This document shows, piece by piece, positions 45,077 to 54,176 of a DNA stretch of 64,000 bases; position 1 is the first letter of the stretch; each line of letters begins with the position of its first letter. The notes beneath the pieces are model-generated. The model was not told the DNA's origin. It worked only from the letters and a program-made list of their open reading frames with translations, and made no database searches. This DNA comes from Methylobacter sp. (GTDB taxonomy: Bacteria; Pseudomonadota; Gammaproteobacteria; Methylococcales; Methylomonadaceae): the NCBI GenBank assembly GCA_030684815.1, contig JAUXXQ010000017.1, positions 1 to 64,000 of the forward strand, read 5' to 3'. The position numbers and the translations under genes were made by a program.

Positions 45077-45544
45077 TTAAAAGGATAAAGACCCTAAATC
45101 TTCCAGCCCTTCATTATCATCACCATCCAGCCATTCACTTTCCTTGGCCGCCCACGCACTTTCATTCCATATCTCAAATTTATTGAGCTGCCCAATCAGG
45201 ACAACTTTCCTATCTATACTGGCAAATGTCCTGAGTTTTTCCGGTAGCAATAAACGGCCTTGCGCGTCCATATCACATTCTGACGCATTACCGATAACAA
45301 ACCGCCTTAACTTACCGGCCATTTTATTTAAAGTGGGTAACTTGATGATCGTCTGTTCAAGCTTTTCCCACTCAGGCAGTGGATAAAGCCATAAACAACC
45401 ATTCTCGCCAACACACCGTTCATTGACCGCCACCGTTACAACCATCTGACACTCACAACAATCCTGTAACTCCTCCCGATACCGGGTTGGGATAGCAAGA
45501 CGCCCCTTGCTGTCTAAACTGATTGAACTGATGCCCCGAAACAA
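45077..45544 (-). CDS. mraZ: MraZ, dcw-cluster transcriptional regulator
   Basis: 155 residues (E. coli 152). Two AbrB-like MraZ repeats: SSISLDSKGRLAIPTRYRE and ASECDMDAQGRLLLPEKLR, each with the family DxxGR motif. It binds GTGG-type repeats upstream of its own gene and represses the dcw operon in E. coli; a matching operator is seen just upstream here. First gene of the cluster. Confidence 0.96.
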   Translation of the reverse strand: MFRGISSISLDSKGRLAIPTRYREELQDCCECQMVVTVAVNERCVGENGCLWLYPLPEWEKLEQTIIKLPTLNKMAGKLRRFVIGNASECDMDAQGRLLLPEKLRTFASIDRKVVLIGQLNKFEIWNESAWAAKESEWLDGDDNEGLEDLGSLSF

Positions 45545-45550
45545 GACTTA

Positions 45551-45593
45551 CCCCAATTACCCCAAAAAACCATTTCCCCCCACTTTCCGCCAC
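45551..45593 (-). promoter_or_regulatory. MraZ operator, 10-bp-periodic GTGG repeats
   Basis: On the minus strand, units begin GTGG (45593), GTGG (45583), ATGG (45573) and GGGG (45563) at exact 10-nt steps, with a further GGGG nine bases on. They lie between the -10 box and the mraZ start, where MraZ binding would block transcription. Confidence 0.75.
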
Positions 45594-45601
45594 TTGTGTC
45601 C

Positions 45602-45630
45602 ACTATAGATTTCAAATAACACCTAGTCAA
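45602..45630 (-). promoter_or_regulatory. Sigma-70 promoter of the dcw cluster
   Basis: Minus strand TTGACT (45630-45625), 17-nt spacer, TATAGT (45607-45602), nine bases upstream of the MraZ operator. The remaining gap to rnpB (45631-45976) is AT-rich, with no further feature I can support. Confidence 0.8.
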
Positions 45631-45976
45631 GGATGATTTCGCGTTACATTCTTTCATTTTCGACAACGACTTATAATCCAATCATGACGGGACACAACCC
45701 TACGCAACATAAAAAAATAATTTCTATTTTTTATCAATAGAGTGCGCAATATTAATGCGAAAACACTTTAAATATTAGACTGCCGGAAGCACTTATTTTT
45801 TTTTGGGGAAAATGAGAACTGACGCAAAAACCCCACAGACATAATTACCGTATTTTTTTTATGACTTTTTATTAGATGGGCAACAAATACAAGGATATTT
45901 AATGGATAAAGCATCAAGACAGACACTTGTTTTAGGTGTGCGGAACCACCCAGTGCAGGGGGAAAACATCAAGGAA

Positions 45977-46331
45977 AGAAAGAGTCGGCCTATAAGCCGG
46001 GTTTTGTCGAGAACAGTCATTCATCTAGGCTGCAAGTCACCCTGCAGCTCAAGCAATCTACCCAGGAACCGCGCGGGCCACGCGTCTGTCCCTCTATTTG
46101 ATCTTGCTCCGGGTGGGGTTTACCCTGCCACACCTGTTACCAGTTGCGCGGTGCGCTCTTACCGCACCTTTTCACCCTTACCGGCCACCTAAGCGACAGG
46201 CGGTATATTTTCTGCGGCACTTTCCGTAGGCTCACGCCTCCCAGGCGTTACCTGGCACCCTGCCCAGTGGAGCCCGGACTTTCCTCCATCTTATCTTGCG
46301 ATAAAACAGCGACTGCTCAGCCGACTCTTTC
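45977..46331 (-). ncRNA. rnpB: RNase P RNA (bacterial class A)
   Basis: The minus-strand transcript begins GAAAGAGTCGG and ends CCGACTCTTTC, which pair as helix P1. Universal core segments are present: GGAGGAAAGTCCGGGCTCC (5' strand of P4 region) and AGATGAATGACTGTTCTCGA near the 3' end, followed by AAAACCCGGCTTA. About 355 nt, the class A size. The RNA is the catalytic subunit that trims tRNA 5' leaders. Position between rsmI and mraZ is the usual one in Pseudomonas-like genomes. Small open frames on either strand here are spurious. Confidence 0.97.
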
Positions 46332-46338
46332 AGCGCCC

Positions 46339-46347
46339 AGTGTAGCA
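46339..46347 (-). promoter_or_regulatory. Extended -10 box of rnpB
   Basis: Minus strand TGCTACACT, an extended -10 (TGn-TACACT), ending seven bases before the RNA 5' end. No good -35 hexamer was found, consistent with an extended -10 promoter. Confidence 0.5.
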
Positions 46348-46421
46348 CATGTTCGCAGCACTATGATACGTGCAAGCAAAAGTTAGACCAGAACCTTGCG
46401 CTGAAAGCGTTAACATAAAAA

Positions 46422-47282
46422 CTACGCCTCTTTCGTTTTTTCCATAGATAACGCCGTTTGATACAACAGCTTTTTCCTGACACCGGTGATTTCCACTGCC
46501 AGGGCAACGGCGGTTTTAATCGAGCATTCCGCCAACAAAATACGTAATATTTTTTGCTGTTCGGGCGTAATGTCCTGCTGTTGCTTATCAATAGTGGCGC
46601 CATCAACCAGCACCACAAACTCACCTTTGCGCATGTTGGCGTCTTGCCCAACTAACTGCAGCATGTCAGCCAGACTGCCTTTGACAATGGTTTCATGTAA
46701 CTTGGTCAATTCCCGGGCAATGACGATTTGCCGATCCAGCGGCAATACTTCCGCCATGTCCTGCAGCGATGCCAGAATCCGGTGACTGGATTCGTAAAAC
46801 ACCCAAGTGGTCGGGCACAGCAAACGTTCGCTAAAAAATGCCAGGCGCGCTGAAGACGTCCTCGGTGAAAAACCTGCAAAGCTAAACTGCGTCACCGGCA
46901 AACCCGCTGCCGACAACGCCGCAATCAGCGCACAGGCACCCGGTATCGGCACCACATCGATACCCGCCTCCCGCACCAACTTGACCAACGGCATCCCGGG
47001 ATCGCTTAACAGCGGCGTTCCGGCGTCGGAAACCAGTGCAATCGACAAACCTTCCCGCAGCTTTTCCAACAATCCCGCTGCGGCCTTGTCTTCATTATGC
47101 TGATGCAATGAAATCAGTTTGTTGTTAATGCCGTAATGCTGCAGCAGCATTTTTACATGCCGGGTATCTTCGGCGGCAATCAAATCGACTTGTTTTAAGG
47201 TTTCGACCGCCCTGAAACTCATATCGGCTAAATTACCTATCGGCGTGGCAACAACGTATAATTTGCCGCATTCACTTGACAT
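46422..47282 (-). CDS. rsmI: RsmI, 16S rRNA 2'-O-ribose C1402 methyltransferase
   Basis: 286 residues, the E. coli length (formerly YraL). Tetrapyrrole-methylase fold with family motifs LYVVATPIGNLADMSFRAV, IAAEDTRHVKMLLQHYGI, ALVSDAGTPLLSDPG and IPGACALIAALSAAGLP. It adds the 2'-O-methyl group to C1402, next to the N4 methylation made by RsmH. Divergent from lpoA with only 31 nt between starts. Confidence 0.97.
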   Translation of the reverse strand: MSSECGKLYVVATPIGNLADMSFRAVETLKQVDLIAAEDTRHVKMLLQHYGINNKLISLHQHNEDKAAAGLLEKLREGLSIALVSDAGTPLLSDPGMPLVKLVREAGIDVVPIPGACALIAALSAAGLPVTQFSFAGFSPRTSSARLAFFSERLLCPTTWVFYESSHRILASLQDMAEVLPLDRQIVIARELTKLHETIVKGSLADMLQLVGQDANMRKGEFVVLVDGATIDKQQQDITPEQQKILRILLAECSIKTAVALAVEITGVRKKLLYQTALSMEKTKEA

Positions 47283-47313
47283 CCAACACTCTCACTTGAA
47301 ATCTGATAAAAAA

Positions 47314-49191
47314 ATGCGCCCCAACTATAAGCCGCCATTATTATGTGCCCTGCTACCCAGCCTGTTGTTTTTGGCCGGTTGCGCAGCCAAACCTGTCAGC
47401 AAGGACTTGCCTAAACAAGAGGCCTTGCCCAAGCAAGAGACCTTGGTCACACAGCCATTAATCAGCAACGGCAAACCGGAACAACAAGTCGAATTATACC
47501 AGCAACCTGTACCGCCAAGGTCCGCAGAACAAAATCAGCAACGCCTGCAAGCCGTCGACACACTGATTCAAGCAGGCGATGGCAATGCCGCAAAACAGGT
47601 TGCCGACCTGATCAGCCCTGCCGAATTGTCGCCCGAACAGCGCGGCCAACTGGCCATCCTTTATGCGCAAATACTGCTCAGTTTTGGCGAGGCCGAGCAG
47701 GCGCTTGATAACCTATCACAGCTACAACCGCAGCAGCTGAACCCGGACAACCAAAGCAAATATTTTCAGGCGCAGGCCTTTGCCTATTCGTTAGCCGGCA
47801 ACCTGCTGGACAGCGCCAAAGCCAGAATGGCATTACACCCGCTAATCAGCGCACCCGATCAACGGGAAAAAAACCAGGCCGCCATTCTTGAAGCCTTGCA
47901 CCTGCTGCCCGACCCCGAGCTGCAAACTGACCAAACCGACGAGGTGGCCGGTTGGCTATCTTTGGCCAATATTTTAAAATCCCTCAATCAGCTTGATTTT
48001 AATGAGAAAATCAGCCAATGGCGCACCATTTTCCCGACCCATCCGGCCGACTTGCGCTTTTTAAACAGCTCGAATGACACTCTCGAAATCACCTCGTCGC
48101 CAATCAAATCCATCGCACTGTTACTGCCCAAATCAGGCGCTTTCGCCCAGGCCGGCAACGCCATCCGCGCAGGCTTCATGGCCGCTTACACCCATGCCGA
48201 CAATATCCATAAACCGTCCATCCGCTTTTACGACAGCGAACAAACACAGCCCCAGACACTCTACGACCAAGCGCTTGCCGAAGGCGCGCAATTGATCATC
48301 GGCCCGCTGGCTAAAGAGCAAATACAAATTTTAGCCGACAGCGTTAATTTCGAGGTGCCTGTGCTGGCGCTGAACCACGTCCCCGGCCTGCAAAGGCACC
48401 AGCTCTACCAGTTCAGCCTCAGCCCGCTTGATGATACCGAGCAAATCACTGAAAAAGCCTGGGAAGACGGCCATGAAAAAGTGCTGTTGCTGGTTCCCGA
48501 CAACGCGCCCGGCCAACGCATCACCACTTATCTGACCGAAAACTGGGAAAACCACAATGGCCACATACTGGAAATGCAAACCTACAACTCCAAGGCAACC
48601 GACTTTTCAGCACCGATTCAAAAGCTGTTAAATCTGGATGAAAGCGAACAGCGTTACCAAAAAATCCTGAGCCTGATACCGACCGCGCACTATACCCCGA
48701 GAAAACGGCAAGATGCCGACGCCATTTTGCTCAGCGCCCACAGCGCCGAGGCACGTTTGATCAACCCACAGTTACAGCGCTATCAGGCTGGCGACCTGCC
48801 CGTTTACGCGTTGCCCAGCGTTTACAGCGGCCAAATCGACGCCGTACAGGATGCCCGTCTCGACAAAATAACCTTTTGCGACACGCCCTGGTTATTTGAC
48901 CTAGCCTATCCCGGCGATCTTAGTATGGCCGCATTAGCCGAAACCTGGAGCCAATTCCCCAGCTCGTATTTGCGCCTGATCGCCATGGGCATTGATGCCT
49001 ACAAACTGGCGACACGGCTGGACACTCTCGACGCCAACCCTTACCCCGGCGCCACCGGAACCCTGTCACTCAGCACCGACCAACGCATCCAGCGCAAACT
49101 GGTCTGCGCCAAATTCAGCAACGGCCAGCCCGAACCCATCGGCATTCCACCCAACCCCATGCAACAACCCGCCGACCATGCTGTTTACTGA
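47314..49191 (+). CDS. lpoA: LpoA, outer-membrane lipoprotein activator of PBP1A
   Basis: 625 residues from the ATG at 47314. That start gives a lipoprotein signal peptide with lipobox LFLAGC. The upstream extension would overlap rsmI. The N-terminal half is TPR-like helices, and the C-terminal half is a periplasmic-binding-protein fold (IALLLPKSGAFAQAGNAIRAGFMAAY, IIGPLAKEQIQILAD). It reaches from the outer membrane to stimulate PBP1A transpeptidase activity. Neighbours rsmI and yraN match the E. coli yraL-yraM-yraN order. Confidence 0.93.
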   Translation: MRPNYKPPLLCALLPSLLFLAGCAAKPVSKDLPKQEALPKQETLVTQPLISNGKPEQQVELYQQPVPPRSAEQNQQRLQAVDTLIQAGDGNAAKQVADLISPAELSPEQRGQLAILYAQILLSFGEAEQALDNLSQLQPQQLNPDNQSKYFQAQAFAYSLAGNLLDSAKARMALHPLISAPDQREKNQAAILEALHLLPDPELQTDQTDEVAGWLSLANILKSLNQLDFNEKISQWRTIFPTHPADLRFLNSSNDTLEITSSPIKSIALLLPKSGAFAQAGNAIRAGFMAAYTHADNIHKPSIRFYDSEQTQPQTLYDQALAEGAQLIIGPLAKEQIQILADSVNFEVPVLALNHVPGLQRHQLYQFSLSPLDDTEQITEKAWEDGHEKVLLLVPDNAPGQRITTYLTENWENHNGHILEMQTYNSKATDFSAPIQKLLNLDESEQRYQKILSLIPTAHYTPRKRQDADAILLSAHSAEARLINPQLQRYQAGDLPVYALPSVYSGQIDAVQDARLDKITFCDTPWLFDLAYPGDLSMAALAETWSQFPSSYLRLIAMGIDAYKLATRLDTLDANPYPGATGTLSLSTDQRIQRKLVCAKFSNGQPEPIGIPPNPMQQPADHAVY

Positions 49192-49543
49192 GCTCAAAGC
49201 CAAAGCCGCGCATTTGCTGCGCGGCGAAAGCGCCGAACAGCAAGCCCACAACTTCCTGATTAAGCAAGGATTGAAACCGGTATGCCGGAATTTCAGCTGC
49301 AAACAAGGCGAGCTGGATTTAATCATGACCGACCAACAAACGCTGGTCATCGTTGAAGTACGCTTCCGTAAAACCGACAAATACGGCAGCGCCGCCGAAA
49401 GCGTCACCCGCACCAAACAAGCCCGCATCATCGCCGCCACCCATATTTACCTTGCCACCCATAAAACCAAAGGCGCCATCCGCTTCGATGTCGTCGCCCT
49501 GTCCGGCAACGGCGACATCAATTGGATACAGAATGCGTTTTAA
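49178..49543 (+). CDS. yraN: YraN, UPF0102 endonuclease-like protein
   Basis: 121 residues from the ATG at 49178, overlapping the lpoA stop by 14 nt. An upstream frame to 48992 is lpoA read out of frame. It carries the PD-(D/E)XK-like core: GLKPVCRNFSCKQGELDLIM, then LVIVEVRFRK and a Lys/Arg helix, typical of the Holliday-junction-resolvase-like fold of UPF0102. Biochemical role not established. In E. coli and Pseudomonas diaA follows directly; here diaA is 9 kb away. Confidence 0.93.
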   Translation: MLFTELKAKAAHLLRGESAEQQAHNFLIKQGLKPVCRNFSCKQGELDLIMTDQQTLVIVEVRFRKTDKYGSAAESVTRTKQARIIAATHIYLATHKTKGAIRFDVVALSGNGDINWIQNAF

Positions 49544-49572
49544 GGCGATTTCCTGAAAAAGACAGGCCAAAG
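49544..49572. repeat. Short repeat D, copy 1, at the yraN stop
   Basis: GGCGATTTCCTGAAAAAGAC and the following AGGCCAAAG begin immediately after the yraN stop. A similar sequence begins at the stop of the kinase gene (61658), and the first half recurs after the FAD-oxidase stop (60556). Confidence 0.5.
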
Positions 49573-51000
49573 CTACCGCCATCCCCCGCCCAACGCTTTA
49601 TAAATATTTATTGTTGATATCCTTTGTTGTTTGGCCACATGGATTAATTCGATATTAGATTGCAGCGCACTCTGTTGCGCCAGAAGCACCTCCAAGTAGC
49701 TTGCCCTGGCATATTTATAGAGCTCTTTAGAGGTGTCAACCGACTGCTCCAACACCTCGCTTTGTTGTTTTTTTAACGTATTGACCTGTTGCAGGTTCTG
49801 AATGTTGGAGAGTTCATTTGCCACTTCAACATAGGCGTTCAAAATGGTTTTCTGATAGTTATACATTGCGGTCAACTGGTTTGCTTTTGCGGTGTTGAAC
49901 TGTGCTTTCAATGCATTCATATTGATCAGCGGCGCAACTAAAGTCCCCATAACGGAATAGGCAATTGAGGCAGGCGACATAAATAAAAACTCGGGGTTGA
50001 ATGCCTGAAAACCAAAACTTGCCGTAATGTTAAAATTCGGAAAAAATGCGGCTTTTGCCGCTTTCAGATCGAACTTGCTGGCCTCAATCTGGAATTCCGC
50101 TGCACGGACATCGGGGCGGTTTTCCAATAATTGCGAAGGCACACCCGCTGAAATTTGTTGCGGAACCCCGTTGAAAAAAACATTTTTTGCCCGTTCAATC
50201 GGTTGCGGATAGCGCCCTAACAGAAAATTAATTTTGTTTTCGGTTTCGGTCAGTTGTTGCAATACATTTATTTCCAACACCCGGGTATTGAGCAGTTGTG
50301 CGTTAAATTGCTGCACGGCCAATTCATTTGCCCGGCCGGCTTCTTTTTGCAGCTTAACGACATCCAGCGCCTCCTGTTGTTTCCGGATGGTCTGCCTGAT
50401 AACGTCCAATTCATTATCCAGCGCCAGTAATTCATTATAGAAAATCGCAACATCGGCAACCAGATTTGAAATGACAAAATGAGTCCCTTCGATGCTTGAC
50501 AGGTATTGCGAAATGGCTGACTTGCGCTGGTTACGTAACTTGCCCCAAACATCAACTTCCCACGATGACTGTAGGCCGACATAAATATCAGGCAAATTGA
50601 CAGGGACGTTTTGGCCGGGGGTGATTTCGGTAGTCGCGTTACCCGCCCCGTCCATCGTGTAAAGCCCGAACCTGCGGACACCGCCGCCGACATTTAAACT
50701 GACTTGCGGCAACAACGCACCGTTTGCCAACTTCACGCTGGAGCGCGAAAGCTCGATGCGCTGCAACGCTATTTGCAAGTCAATATTGTTGGCGACCGCA
50801 GTGTCGATCAACTTTTGCAGCAGCGCATCGGTAAAATATTGCCGCCACTTGATGTCGGCAATGGTGGCACCGCTTTTCTGATTTTGGAAACTTAGCGGCA
50901 TTTCCTTTTCGGGAATGGACACATTGGTATTGAGTGAGCATCCGCTGAAACTTATCAGCAAAAATGCAATGCGAAGGGAGCAATAAATTCTGGTCATCAT
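49573..51000 (-). CDS. TolC/OprM-type outer-membrane efflux lipoprotein
   Basis: 475 residues. Lipoprotein signal peptide (AFLLISFSGC-SLN) and two OEP repeats, each with long alpha-helical hairpins and a beta strand pair. It reads IALQRIELSRSSVKLANGALLPQVSLNVGG, then VPSQLLENRPDVRAAEFQIEASKFDLKAAKAAFFPNFNI, the classic NodT/OprM signature. It forms the outer-membrane duct for the RND pump encoded 6 nt upstream. Substrate unknown. Confidence 0.92.
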   Translation of the reverse strand: MMTRIYCSLRIAFLLISFSGCSLNTNVSIPEKEMPLSFQNQKSGATIADIKWRQYFTDALLQKLIDTAVANNIDLQIALQRIELSRSSVKLANGALLPQVSLNVGGGVRRFGLYTMDGAGNATTEITPGQNVPVNLPDIYVGLQSSWEVDVWGKLRNQRKSAISQYLSSIEGTHFVISNLVADVAIFYNELLALDNELDVIRQTIRKQQEALDVVKLQKEAGRANELAVQQFNAQLLNTRVLEINVLQQLTETENKINFLLGRYPQPIERAKNVFFNGVPQQISAGVPSQLLENRPDVRAAEFQIEASKFDLKAAKAAFFPNFNITASFGFQAFNPEFLFMSPASIAYSVMGTLVAPLINMNALKAQFNTAKANQLTAMYNYQKTILNAYVEVANELSNIQNLQQVNTLKKQQSEVLEQSVDTSKELYKYARASYLEVLLAQQSALQSNIELIHVAKQQRISTINIYKALGGGWR

Positions 51001-51006
51001 CAGGCG

Positions 51007-54000
51007 TTAAATAGTTTCAGTGAATGGCGCTTCTTCTTTTTTTGGGCCGCGATGTTTTTCTGCAGCAGTGGCAAAGACCACATAGAGCCCCGGGATGACA
51101 ATGACCCCGAAAATAGTGCCAAAAATCATCCCCCCTGCGGCTGCCGAGCCAATGGTGTTGTTGCCGATTTCCCCAGCCCCCGAAGCAAACATTAATGGGA
51201 TAAGGCCGGCAACAAAGGCAAATGAAGTCATCAATATGGGCCGTAAGCGCAACACAGCCCCTTCAATTGCCGCTTCGAGCGGCTTTTTCCCCTCCCTATG
51301 TTTCAAGGTGGCGAATTCAATAATTAGAATGGCATTTTTACCGAGAATGCCGATTAGCATGATCATGGCTATTTGGGCATAAATATTGTTTTCCAAGCCC
51401 ATAATCATCAGAAAAAACAAAGCCCCGAAGACGCCAACCGGCAGCGACAGAATCACCGCAAAAGGCAATAAAAAACTCTCGTATTGTGCGGCGAGCAACA
51501 AATAAACGAACACCAGGCAAATCACAAAAATATAGATGGCTTGATTGCCCGCATTAGCCTGGTCTCGTGATGAGCCGGCCCAATCGTAGCCAAAACCTTT
51601 CGGCAGTTTTTGTGCGGCCACGTCTTTGATTGCCGCAATGGCCTGCCCGCTGCTGTATCCAGGGGCAGGTTGCCCGTTGACCATGGCCGAGGTGTACATG
51701 TTGTAACGTGTCACCTGCTCCGGCCCATAGACTTTTTCAATGCGCAGAAAAGACGAAAACGCCACCATTTCCCCGGATTCATTTTTAATGTACAACTTCA
51801 TCAGGTCATCAGGCTGCGCCCGATATTCGGGCAGTGCCTGCACCATGACCTTATACAGCTGACCAAAGCGGATAAAGTTGGTCGCATATTCACTGCCTAT
51901 CAGTGTTTGCAAAGTGCTCATCGCGTTCTCGGCAGTGATGCCTTTTTGCGCGGCTTTATCGCCATCGATATGCAGCAGGAATTGCGGAAAACTCGCGTTG
52001 AAGGTGGTAAACGCATTGGCTATTTCAGGCCGCTTGTTCAGTTCTTCTACAAAGGCATCGGCCACTTTCTGAAATTGCGCCAGATTGCCCTCCCCGGTTT
52101 TGTCCAATACGCGCATTTCAAAGCCGCTTGAGTTGCCGTAACCCGGCACAGGCGGCGGGGTAAAAAACTCCACGCCGGCATCTTTGATATGCCGGGTTTT
52201 TTCTTCAAGCTCGCGGATAATTTCCTTGTCGGAGGCGGCTCTTTTATCCCAGTTTTTTAAGCTAATCAGATTCATGCCATAAACCGCGCCCGTGCCATCA
52301 GAAAGCACACTGAATCCTGCCAGACTGGAAACCGAAGTCACTCCGTCCAAGCCCGATGCGATACGTTGAACTTCATCCACTACTTTTTCGGTACGCTCAA
52401 GGGTCGCGCCTGACGGTGTGGTGATATTGGCATATATGGTTCCCTGATCCTCCTCGGGAATAAAGCCCGTAGGAACCTTAGTCCCGATTAAACCTGCTCC
52501 CACGGAAAATGCCAGCAATATCCCGAAAGTTATAAGCCTCCTGTTGGCTATTGCACCGAGCAGCCTTTTGTAGCTGCCTGATAATTTATTGTACCGGTTA
52601 TTGAATCCCGCAAAGAAAAGCTGAAGTCCCGATTTTTTTTGCTGCTCATCATGATGACTTTTTTTAAGAAATAAGGCGCAAAGCGCAGGGGTCAATGTGA
52701 GTGCAGTGATGCCTGAAAGCACAATGGAAAAGGCCATAGTTAGAGAAAACTGCCGGTAAAATACCCCCACCGGGCCTTCCATAAAGGCTACCGGGAGAAA
52801 AACCGCCGACATCACCAGAGTGATCGCAACAATCGCCCCGCTGATTTCGCGCATGGCATGCTCCGTAGCGCGTTTCGGCCCCATGTGCGAATGCTCCATC
52901 TTGGCATGCACGGCCTCAATGACCACAATGGCGTTGTCCACGACGATACCAATGGCCAGCACCAGCGCAAACAGCGTGATCAGGTTGAGGGAAAAACCCA
53001 TTAGCTGCATGAAGAAAAACGTGCCGACCAGCGATACCGGCACGGCAATAATGGGTATGATGGTGGAGCGGACATCCTGCAAAAATACAAACACCACCAA
53101 GGCAACCAACAGGAAGGCTTCCACTAACGTTTTAATGACTTCATGAATGGAGGCGTCCAAGAATTCAGACACATCATAGCCCAGGGTATAGTCCATGCCC
53201 GGCGGAAAAGAACTTGCCTTAATCGCCGCCATGGTCGCCTTAATCGTGTTAATAACCTCCTTGGCGTTACTGCCCGGACGCTGCTTTAACAAAATGGCGG
53301 CAGAGGGTTGGCCGTTTTCCTTGGAAAGCACATCGTAATCTTGGGAATCGAACTCAACGTCGGCGACATCCTTCAGGCGCAAAATTTCGCCATTCTTATT
53401 GCTGCTTAAGATAATGTTTTCATACGCTTTCTTGGTGTTATGTTTGCCCGTGTACTTTAAAACGTATTGAAGCGCCTGCGCCTTCTTACCCGAGCTTTCA
53501 CCGATTTTACCCGGCGCGGCCTCTACATTTTGCGCTTTCAATCTGTCAATTATTTCAGTAGCCGAAATGTTGTACATCACCAATTTGTCGGGCTTCAACC
53601 ACACGCGCATCGCGTAATCCCTGGAACCCATAATATCGGCAAAGCCGACGCCTTCTATTCTTTTGAGCTCTTTTAAAACATTGATGTCGGTAAAGTTATA
53701 AAGAAATTTTTCATCTAAGGTTGGATCCGAGCTAAGGATATTGACATACAACAGCATGCTATTTTGCACTTTCTCGACAATAACCCCCGCCTTAATCGCT
53801 TCTTCGGGCAACTCATCCAATACCGAAGACACCCTGTTCTGCACGTTGACAGCGGCGACTTCCGGGTCGGTTCCCGCTTTAAAAATAATCTGTATAACGC
53901 TGGAACCGTCATTACCGGAAACGGACGACATATAAGCCATGCCGGGCACGCCATTAATGGCCCGCTCAAGTGGTGTTACCACTGCTTTTACAACAACTTC

Positions 54001-54162
54001 CGCATTGGCGCCGGTAAATTTTGTCGTAACATTGACTTCGGGCGGCGCAATATCGGGAAACTGGGTGACAGGGAGTTGGGTTAAAGACAACAGGCCCATC
54101 AAGGTGATGATGACCGAGATGACGATAGAGAGTACCGGACGATGAATAAATTTAGATGTCAT
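51007..54162 (-). CDS. RND efflux pump inner-membrane transporter (HAE1 family)
   Basis: 1051 residues, AcrB-sized, with twelve transmembrane helices and two large periplasmic loops. It starts FIHRPVLSIVISVIITLMG, and TM4 carries the proton-relay acidic pair in IGIVVDNAIVVIEAVHAK. Other HAE1 landmarks: PTGFIPEEDQGTIYANI, GYDWAGSSRDQ, AAQYESFLLPFAVILSLPVGVFGA and GILGKNAILIIEFA. It uses the proton gradient to export drugs or amphiphiles. The ending GGMIFGTIFGVIVIPGLYVVF and the general style remind me more of Bacteroidota HAE1 pumps than of AcrB/MexB. Last segment is Lys/Glu-rich. Confidence 0.94.
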   Translation of the reverse strand: MTSKFIHRPVLSIVISVIITLMGLLSLTQLPVTQFPDIAPPEVNVTTKFTGANAEVVVKAVVTPLERAINGVPGMAYMSSVSGNDGSSVIQIIFKAGTDPEVAAVNVQNRVSSVLDELPEEAIKAGVIVEKVQNSMLLYVNILSSDPTLDEKFLYNFTDINVLKELKRIEGVGFADIMGSRDYAMRVWLKPDKLVMYNISATEIIDRLKAQNVEAAPGKIGESSGKKAQALQYVLKYTGKHNTKKAYENIILSSNKNGEILRLKDVADVEFDSQDYDVLSKENGQPSAAILLKQRPGSNAKEVINTIKATMAAIKASSFPPGMDYTLGYDVSEFLDASIHEVIKTLVEAFLLVALVVFVFLQDVRSTIIPIIAVPVSLVGTFFFMQLMGFSLNLITLFALVLAIGIVVDNAIVVIEAVHAKMEHSHMGPKRATEHAMREISGAIVAITLVMSAVFLPVAFMEGPVGVFYRQFSLTMAFSIVLSGITALTLTPALCALFLKKSHHDEQQKKSGLQLFFAGFNNRYNKLSGSYKRLLGAIANRRLITFGILLAFSVGAGLIGTKVPTGFIPEEDQGTIYANITTPSGATLERTEKVVDEVQRIASGLDGVTSVSSLAGFSVLSDGTGAVYGMNLISLKNWDKRAASDKEIIRELEEKTRHIKDAGVEFFTPPPVPGYGNSSGFEMRVLDKTGEGNLAQFQKVADAFVEELNKRPEIANAFTTFNASFPQFLLHIDGDKAAQKGITAENAMSTLQTLIGSEYATNFIRFGQLYKVMVQALPEYRAQPDDLMKLYIKNESGEMVAFSSFLRIEKVYGPEQVTRYNMYTSAMVNGQPAPGYSSGQAIAAIKDVAAQKLPKGFGYDWAGSSRDQANAGNQAIYIFVICLVFVYLLLAAQYESFLLPFAVILSLPVGVFGALFFLMIMGLENNIYAQIAMIMLIGILGKNAILIIEFATLKHREGKKPLEAAIEGAVLRLRPILMTSFAFVAGLIPLMFASGAGEIGNNTIGSAAAGGMIFGTIFGVIVIPGLYVVFATAAEKHRGPKKEEAPFTETI

Positions 54163-54176
54163 AATATCGCCCCCGC

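Noticed and set aside
45902-46386. Small open frames across rnpB
   Set aside because: They lie within the RNase P RNA, whose helices and conserved segments explain the sequence.
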